Shown here piece by piece: positions 1 through 7,028 of a stretch of 7,028 bases of DNA (its first letter is position 1; every line of letters starts with the position of its first letter). Below the pieces are notes generated by a model. That model worked only from the letters and a program-made list of their open reading frames with translations. It had not been told where the DNA came from and ran no database searches. This stretch comes from Candidatus Coatesiibacteriota bacterium (lineage in GTDB: Bacteria; RBG-13-66-14): assembly GCA_014728185.1 (NCBI GenBank), contig WJMB01000304.1:1-7028 (forward strand). Reading direction: 5' to 3'. A program made the position numbers and the translations under genes.

Positions 1-266
1 CCGGGTCGGCGGCCGCCGTCGAAGGCCAGCGACGCGCCGTCGGCCTGCTTCAGCACGGCCCGTCCCCGGGGCAGATAGCCGGAGAGGAGTTGGCGCAGCA
101 GCTCGCGACGCCGGGCGGCATCGAGGGACAGCGGGACGATCTCACCGGAGCGGATGTCCAGTGTCAGCGGCGCGTCACCGTTGCCGATGGGTACACCCTC
201 GACACTGAAGACGACCTCGACCGCCGGAGGCGGTTGCTCGATGCTGTTCAGGGGTCGTTCAATCAT
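1..266 (-). CDS. Unrecognised protein, N-terminal 88 codons (runs off the left edge)
   Basis: An open minus-strand frame runs from an ATG at 266-264 to the window edge. It begins MIERPLNSIEQPPPAVEVVF, continues with alternating hydrophobic stretches (VEVVFSVEGVPIG, PLTLDIRSGEIVPLSL), a charged probable helix (DAARRRELLRQLLSGYL, about residues 49-65), and then RGRAVLKQADGASLAFDGG. This reads like a soluble mixed alpha/beta domain. There is no signal peptide or membrane segment in the visible part. An in-frame TGA lies directly before the ATG and there is no other ATG or GTG until about residue 71, so this start is the only reasonable one. No clear Shine-Dalgarno sequence precedes it; the ten bases before the ATG are ACCTGATTGA. 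It lies 84 bases downstream of the secA stop on the same strand, so co-transcription is possible, but a stem-loop sits between them. I do not recognise the family. Codon usage and GC content match secA, which supports a real gene. Confidence 0.6.
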   Translation of the reverse strand, partial: MIERPLNSIEQPPPAVEVVFSVEGVPIGNGDAPLTLDIRSGEIVPLSLDAARRRELLRQLLSGYLPRGRAVLKQADGASLAFDGGRRP

Positions 267-276
267 TCAATCAGGT

Positions 277-298
277 GAACGGACGGTCTAGTCCGTTC
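277..298 (-). repeat. Perfect 8-bp stem-loop between secA and the downstream gene
   Basis: GAACGGAC (277-284) and GTCCGTTC (291-298) are perfect reverse complements separated by six bases. The stem ends ten bases before the ATG of the downstream minus-strand gene and starts about 53 bases after the secA stop. There is no run of T on either side, so it is not a textbook intrinsic terminator. It could attenuate read-through from secA, stabilise the 3' end of its mRNA, or mask the weak ribosome-binding region of the next gene. The pairing is seen directly; the role is inferred. Confidence 0.45.
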
Positions 299-350
299 TC
301 CAGGGGTTTGCGGGCGGCGGAGCGAACCGGCGGGGCTGTTTTCCAGGGGC

Positions 351-3707
<3,357 letters not shown>

Positions 3708-3717
3708 GGATGCGCTG

Positions 3718-3723
3718 CTCTCC
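3718..3723 (-). promoter_or_regulatory. Ribosome binding site of secA
   Basis: GGAGAG on the minus strand lies ten bases before the ATG at 3707. It falls inside the first codons of the alternative longer reading frame, which is why it favours the shorter SecA start. Confidence 0.55.
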
Positions 3724-3962
3724 ATCTAGCCGGGACGCCGCCCGGTCTCACGGGGGTGTTTTCTGTGGGAGATGATGATCGTCGGGGCGGGCTCGCCGCT
3801 GGATACACCGACGCCCCGATACTACCATTAACGACGGCGGCTTGCACACCGCATAAACGCCGCGGACCGGCCCCGGGTTTCACCGCCGCGATCCCCAACG
3901 TGCACCGGAAGGGCCATAATCGGTCTAAGCGCTTGATTATCAGTCATCTATGATGGGATGCC

Positions 3963-4020
3963 CTTTCGAATACCAGTTTGACTTGCCACGATTTCTTGTG
4001 TTAGCTTAAATGCTCGAAAG
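3963..4020. repeat. Inverted repeat flanking the candidate promoter
   Basis: CTTTCGA (3963-3969) and TCGAAAG (4014-4020) are perfect reverse complements 44 bases apart, one just upstream of the -35 and one at the predicted transcription start. The centre-to-centre distance of 51 bases is close to five helical turns, so a looping regulator is imaginable. Seven-base inverted repeats also arise by chance. Confidence 0.3.
3978..4007 (+). promoter_or_regulatory. Candidate sigma70-type promoter for the exported-protein gene
   Basis: TTGACT (3978-3983) is a five-of-six match to the -35 consensus. After 18 bases comes TAGCTT (4002-4007), a weak -10 preceded by an extended TGn (3999-4001). Transcription would start near 4014 and give a leader of about 190 bases. 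A second -10-like word, TATAAG (4079-4084), has no good -35 partner. Alternative sigma factors cannot be judged from this sequence. Confidence 0.35.
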
Positions 4021-4103
4021 AAGATAGGCCCCCTCCACCCCACCTTCCCACGCGCCAATCCGCTCTAAGCGAATACTTTATAAGCAGTTACATAAACATA
4101 TCT

Positions 4104-4176
4104 CCGTCCGGAACGCCGCGGCTCCGGCCCCTTCGACCGCCGGAGCGGGCGGCTGTGGACGGAAACGGCGTCCGTT
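4104..4176 (+). other. Potentially structured 5' leader of the exported-protein gene
   Basis: GCTCCGGC (4121-4128) and GCCGGAGC (4139-4146) form a perfect 8-bp stem with a ten-base loop. Around it, CCGTCC (4104-4109) can pair with GGACGG (4157-4162), ACGCCG (4113-4118) with CGGCGT (4166-4171), and GGACG (4157-4161) with CGTCC (4169-4173); these outer pairings cannot all form together. The segment ends 24 bases before the GTG start. I do not recognise a known riboswitch class, and GC-rich sequence makes such complementarity fairly common. Confidence 0.3.
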
Positions 4177-4200
4177 GACGCCAATCACCAGGGCGAGCCA

Positions 4201-4269
4201 GTGAAAAGATACAACACCTGCGTCATCATCACGATCCTGTTGGCGGTGATCTGCGGAACCGCCGGAGCG
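4201..4269 (+). other. Sec signal peptide
   Basis: Residues 1-23 have a basic n-region (MKR), a hydrophobic core (CVIITILLAVIC) and a small-residue c-region GTAGA followed by Gln24. The A-G-A cleavage motif fits signal peptidase I between residues 23 and 24. The cysteine at 18 is preceded by Ala-Val-Ile, which is not a lipobox, so a lipoprotein is unlikely. Confidence 0.85.
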
Positions 4270-7028
4270 CAGACGCTCAAGTGGGGCTTCGATACGGCGG
4301 CCGAAGAGGAGGCCGCCCGCGTCGTGGAGAGCAGCCCCTGTCTGATCGACGCCAACGGCGACGGTCGTCAGGAAGTCTTCATCGGCTCCGGCGGCGGCCG
4401 GGTTTACGCCCTGTACTCCAACGGTCAGGAGTGGTGGAGCTACGACACAGGCGCCGAGATCTTCTCGACACCCGCGGTGGCCGACGTCACCGGCGATCGC
4501 TCCCCCGAGGTCATTGTCGGCTCCGACGACGGCGGAATCTACGTCTTCCGCTCCTCGGGCGGTCTGCTGTCGAGCTCCTGGCCCGTCTACACCGGCGGAC
4601 CGGTGCGCGCCTCGGCCATCATCGCCGACCTCGACGACAACGGTGTCGACGACATCATCATCAGCTCCGGCGACGGCAAGCTCTACGCCCTGGATTACCG
4701 GGGCTACGATCTGCCCGGCTTCCCTTACGATCTGGGCTCGCCCAGCGAGAGTTCCCCGGCGGCCGGGGACATCGACAACGACGGCTTCCTCGAAATCATC
4801 GTCGGCGACGACTCCGGCTTCGTCCACGCCGTCAACCACGACGGCACGCCCCTGGGCGGCTGGGAGATGCCCAAGAGTACCGGCTATTCGGTGAAGAGCT
4901 CGCCGGCCCTGGGCGATATCGACACCGACGGCTTCCTCGAGATCGTCGTTGGCAGCGAGGACTTCAAGATCTACGCCTGGAAGCCCAATGGGCTGCTGAT
5001 GTCGGGCTGGCCGGTCTCCACGGGCTACAACATCTTCTACTCCTCCCCGGCGCTGGCCGACGTCGACGGCGATTCCGCCGTCGAGGTGCTCATCGCCTCC
5101 GGCGACGGCAAGGTCTACGCCCTGGAGGCCGACGGACGCCCCGTCGCCGGTTATCCCCTCTCGCCTGAATCCACCGGCGAAACCGGCCTGGCCTCGATCC
5201 ACGGCTCTGTGACCATCGCCGACCTGGGCATGGGTCCGGCGGTGATCTACGGCGCCGAGGACGGCCTGCTCTACGCCTGGAACGCCTCCACGGGGACACT
5301 GTTGAGCGGCTTCCCCTTCACCGGAATGGGCGGCGTGGCCATCCGCAGCACCCCGGCCGTGGGCGACCTCGACGGCGACGGCGCCGCCGACATCGTCAGC
5401 GGCTCCAACGCCGGGGCGGTCTTCTGCGTCGGCATGGGCGCCGGCAGCTACAACCCCGACGCCAACCCCTGGCCGATGTTCCTCAACAACCCCTCCCACG
5501 TCACCCTCTTCGGCCACGGTCAGGTCCCCGAGATCACCATGGACCCCATCGAGGGCGAGCAGACCGGCGACGTGACCATCAGCTACGAGCTCTCCGACCG
5601 CCAGAACGACCTGATCGACCTCCAGGTCCTCTATTCCGAAGATTCTGGCGGCACCTGGCACTTCGCCTCGACCTCGGGCAAGACCACCGGGCTGGGCGTC
5701 TCCGACTACCGGGGCAGCGTCGTTTGGCACAGCCGCGACGACATGGACCACATCGAGGAGACGGCGGTCAAGGTCAAGCTGATCCCCGAAGACAAGACGG
5801 GCATGGGCCTGGGCATCGAGAGCGGCCTGATCCACCTCGACAACAACGACCCGCCCCGCGTGGTCCTCGAGCCCCTGGAGGGCGAGCAGTCCGGCGACGT
5901 CTACATCAATTACCGCCTGGAGGACGACGAGGACGACGACCTGCTGTTGAGCTGCTTCTACTCCATCGACGGCGGCGCCACCTGGGTCGAGGCCCTGGGC
6001 GTCGAGGGCAACCTGCACCATATCGATCCGGCCCACTACGCCGATCAACTCGTCTGGGATTCCATGGTCGATCTCGAAGAGGCTCACATCGAGGAGTGCC
6101 TCTTCGCCATCGTCCCCGAGGACCGCGACCCGGGACAACGCACCCCCAGCGCCCCCTTCGTCCTCGACAACAACCCGCCGCCGACGATGTTCGTCGAGAA
6201 CATCACCGGTGAGCAGGCCGGCGATATCGAGATCAACTACGAGGTCGCCGACACCGGCGACGACGAGATATCCCTGGCCTGCTTCTACTCGCCCAACTTC
6301 GGCAAGGACTGGTACGAGGCCACCGTCGAGGGGCAGACCTCGGGCATCCGGATGACGGAGATGGCCGCCTTCGACTGGGTGGCCACCGGGCAGCTCGTTT
6401 GGCTCTCCGGAGCCGACCTGCCCAGCGTCGACCGCCCCGAGGTCCAGTTCCGCATCATCCCCAGCGACCGCGACGAGGGCGAGGAGGACGACACCGTCCC
6501 CTTCCGCGTCGACAACAACGAGCCGCCCGTCGCCCGAGTCACCGACATCACCGAAGAGGTCACCGGCGAAGTTCAGCTAACCTTCAGCATCGACGACACC
6601 GAGGACGACACCTGCGACATCCTGCTCGAGTACTCCATCGACGGCGGGGCCAGTTGGAATCCGGCCACGGCCAAGGAGTCCGTCGAGCCCGTGGAGAAGA
6701 ACCTGGTCCGCGGCTTCTCCTCCACCGACGTGGGGCACACCGTCACCTGGCTCTCCCGGGTCGACTCCGACGAGCTCGACACCGAGCAGGCCATGCTGCG
6801 GTTGACCGCCCGCGACAACGACCTCTCCGAGAGCGCCGCGACCACGGTGGCCTTCCACCTCGACAACAACGAAACCCCGACCCTGGTCGTCGACAACATC
6901 ACCGAGGAGTCCAGCGGCGACATCCCGGTCTCCTTCACCCTCGACGACCGCGAGAACGACATCCTGGCCATCGCCTGCGAGTTTTCCGACGACGGCGGGG
7001 CCGGCTTCCAACCGGCCACGGTCACCGG
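4201..7028 (+). CDS. Exported FG-GAP/VCBS propeller protein with tandem Ig-like units (3' end beyond window)
   Basis: One frame is open for 942 codons from GTG 4201 to the window edge. The product has a Sec signal peptide (1-23), eight propeller-type repeats (about 38-435) ending in a PWPMFLNN motif typical of such propellers, then Ig-like units of about 108-116 residues (442-552, 553-660, 661-776, 777-892, and 893 onward, cut off). The protein is strongly acidic, rich in Asp, Glu and Gly. It is probably secreted or surface-exposed, and may bind calcium through DxDxDG loops; no catalytic residues are evident, so adhesion, carbohydrate or protein binding are possible but unproved. The C-terminus, where a sorting signal or anchor would lie, is missing. 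GTG 4201 is the first possible start after an in-frame TAA at 4093, it begins a good signal peptide (MKRYNT plus hydrophobic core), and AGGG lies seven bases upstream. It is transcribed divergently from secA. Confidence 0.92.
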   Translation, partial: MKRYNTCVIITILLAVICGTAGAQTLKWGFDTAAEEEAARVVESSPCLIDANGDGRQEVFIGSGGGRVYALYSNGQEWWSYDTGAEIFSTPAVADVTGDRSPEVIVGSDDGGIYVFRSSGGLLSSSWPVYTGGPVRASAIIADLDDNGVDDIIISSGDGKLYALDYRGYDLPGFPYDLGSPSESSPAAGDIDNDGFLEIIVGDDSGFVHAVNHDGTPLGGWEMPKSTGYSVKSSPALGDIDTDGFLEIVVGSEDFKIYAWKPNGLLMSGWPVSTGYNIFYSSPALADVDGDSAVEVLIASGDGKVYALEADGRPVAGYPLSPESTGETGLASIHGSVTIADLGMGPAVIYGAEDGLLYAWNASTGTLLSGFPFTGMGGVAIRSTPAVGDLDGDGAADIVSGSNAGAVFCVGMGAGSYNPDANPWPMFLNNPSHVTLFGHGQVPEITMDPIEGEQTGDVTISYELSDRQNDLIDLQVLYSEDSGGTWHFASTSGKTTGLGVSDYRGSVVWHSRDDMDHIEETAVKVKLIPEDKTGMGLGIESGLIHLDNNDPPRVVLEPLEGEQSGDVYINYRLEDDEDDDLLLSCFYSIDGGATWVEALGVEGNLHHIDPAHYADQLVWDSMVDLEEAHIEECLFAIVPEDRDPGQRTPSAPFVLDNNPPPTMFVENITGEQAGDIEINYEVADTGDDEISLACFYSPNFGKDWYEATVEGQTSGIRMTEMAAFDWVATGQLVWLSGADLPSVDRPEVQFRIIPSDRDEGEEDDTVPFRVDNNEPPVARVTDITEEVTGEVQLTFSIDDTEDDTCDILLEYSIDGGASWNPATAKESVEPVEKNLVRGFSSTDVGHTVTWLSRVDSDELDTEQAMLRLTARDNDLSESAATTVAFHLDNNETPTLVVDNITEESSGDIPVSFTLDDRENDILAIACEFSDDGGAGFQPATVT
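4312..5505 (+). repeat. Eight-repeat FG-GAP/VCBS-type beta-propeller region
   Basis: Each repeat follows the pattern SSPAxxDxDxDGxxEIxVGSxDGxxYAxxxxGxxxxGWP. The metal-loop Asp residues begin at positions 50, 95, 143, 190, 239, 287, 341 and 389, a spacing of 45-54 residues, so eight blades or seven plus one are possible. Loops 1, 3, 4, 5 and 8 keep a calcium-type D-x-[DN]-x-[DN]-G or similar pattern (DANGDG, DLDDNG, DIDNDG, DIDTDG, DLDGDG). Loop 2 (DVTGDR) and loop 6 (DVDGDS) lack the final Gly, and loop 7 (DLGMGP) has lost its acidic residues. The repeats end in WPMFLNNPSH, a motif commonly seen at the end of such propellers. Confidence 0.85.
5524..7028 (+). repeat. Tandem Ig-like units with Asp-box-like motifs (four complete, one partial)
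   Basis: Unit boundaries are near 5524, 5857, 6181, 6529 and 6877. Each unit has the same order: an opening 'EQ/EE-x-GD-[IV]' strand (GEQTGDVTISYEL, GEQSGDVYINYRL, GEQAGDIEINYEV, EVTGEVQLTFSI, ESSGDIPVSFTL); an Asp-rich stretch; an Asp-box-like motif; a Trp-containing strand (VVWHS, LVWDS, LVWLS, VTWLS); a probable strand with [IL][IVT]PxD or TARDND; and a closing [LV]DNN junction. The pattern resembles Ig-like or cadherin-like beta-sandwich repeats. Units differ enough in DNA that recent duplication is not obvious. I cannot assign a named domain family with certainty. Confidence 0.75.

Larger units (their letters stand above)
3708..4200. other. Divergent intergenic region between secA and the exported-protein gene
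   Basis: This 493-base stretch holds no convincing gene. From 3720 to about 3910 it is as GC-rich as the genes; from about 3910 to 4100 it is markedly richer in A and T, the expected composition of a promoter region. Visible elements are a self-complementary AAGCGCTT (3927-3934), an 8-base direct repeat TCTAAGCG (3924-3931 and 4064-4071), an inverted repeat flanking a promoter-like sequence, and GC-rich complementary segments just before the plus-strand start. No convincing -35/-10 pair for secA was found on the minus strand; the best -10-like word is TAGTAT near 3820, without a matching -35. Confidence 0.7.

Noticed and set aside
3756..3953. A 65-codon plus-strand frame in the intergenic region
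   Set aside because: It begins at a GTG without a properly spaced ribosome site, has no recognisable feature, and spans the GC-rich to AT-rich transition without coding-like third-position bias.
3924..4071. Direct repeat TCTAAGCG as a regulator-binding pair
   Set aside because: Only eight bases, two copies 140 bases apart, with no helical or promoter-centred arrangement; chance is a sufficient explanation.
4246..4257. Possible lipobox around Cys18 of the exported protein
   Set aside because: The residues before the cysteine are Ala-Val-Ile; a lipobox needs a small residue at -1. The A-G-A site a few residues later fits signal peptidase I better.
5920..5943. Asp/Glu-rich run in unit 2 as a possible RTX-type calcium repeat
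   Set aside because: It lacks the GGxGxDxUx nonapeptide pattern and corresponds to the Asp-rich stretch present at the same place in the other units.
4078..6138. A 686-codon open frame on the minus strand, antisense to the exported-protein gene
   Set aside because: Same codon-register artefact. The opposite strand has clear repeats, a signal peptide and conserved motifs; this frame gives only Val/Asp/Gly-rich sequence.

Overview
The window is GC-rich and gene-dense, and comes from a Gram-negative-type bacterium, probably an uncultivated or deeply branching one. The main clue is the SecA. It has a long spacer before its Walker A motif, a 'TPWEMVPYDVQLVG' approach to that motif, and a long helical insertion in the preprotein cross-linking region. 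From family knowledge this resembles SecA of the Bacteroidetes/Chlorobi (FCB) and related lineages more than E. coli or Bacillus SecA. The second clue is a very long exported protein with an FG-GAP/VCBS propeller and tandem Ig-like units, a style common in FCB-group and candidate-phylum genomes. The phylum is an inference and was not tested.

Layout. Positions 1-266 (minus) hold the first 88 codons of an unrecognised protein that runs off the left edge. A perfect 8-bp stem-loop (277-298) separates it from secA, which occupies 351-3707 (minus). Positions 3708-4200 are a divergent intergenic region. Its half near secA is GC-rich; its half near the exported-protein gene is much more AT-rich and carries the best promoter candidates. 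From 4201 (plus) to the right edge runs one uninterrupted frame of 942 codons, open at its 3' end. It encodes a signal peptide, an eight-repeat FG-GAP/VCBS-type propeller, and four complete plus one partial copies of a roughly 110-residue Ig-like unit.

How the genes relate. SecA is the ATPase that drives Sec-dependent export. The divergent gene encodes a probable Sec substrate, but nothing in the sequence links them beyond the shared intergenic region. The most unusual items are a cysteine-rich, zinc-ribbon-like insertion inside the second nucleotide-binding domain of SecA, and the tandem units of the exported protein, each with one Asp-box-like motif and a junction reading Asp-Asn-Asn. No RNA gene, mobile element, CRISPR array or defence-type system was seen.
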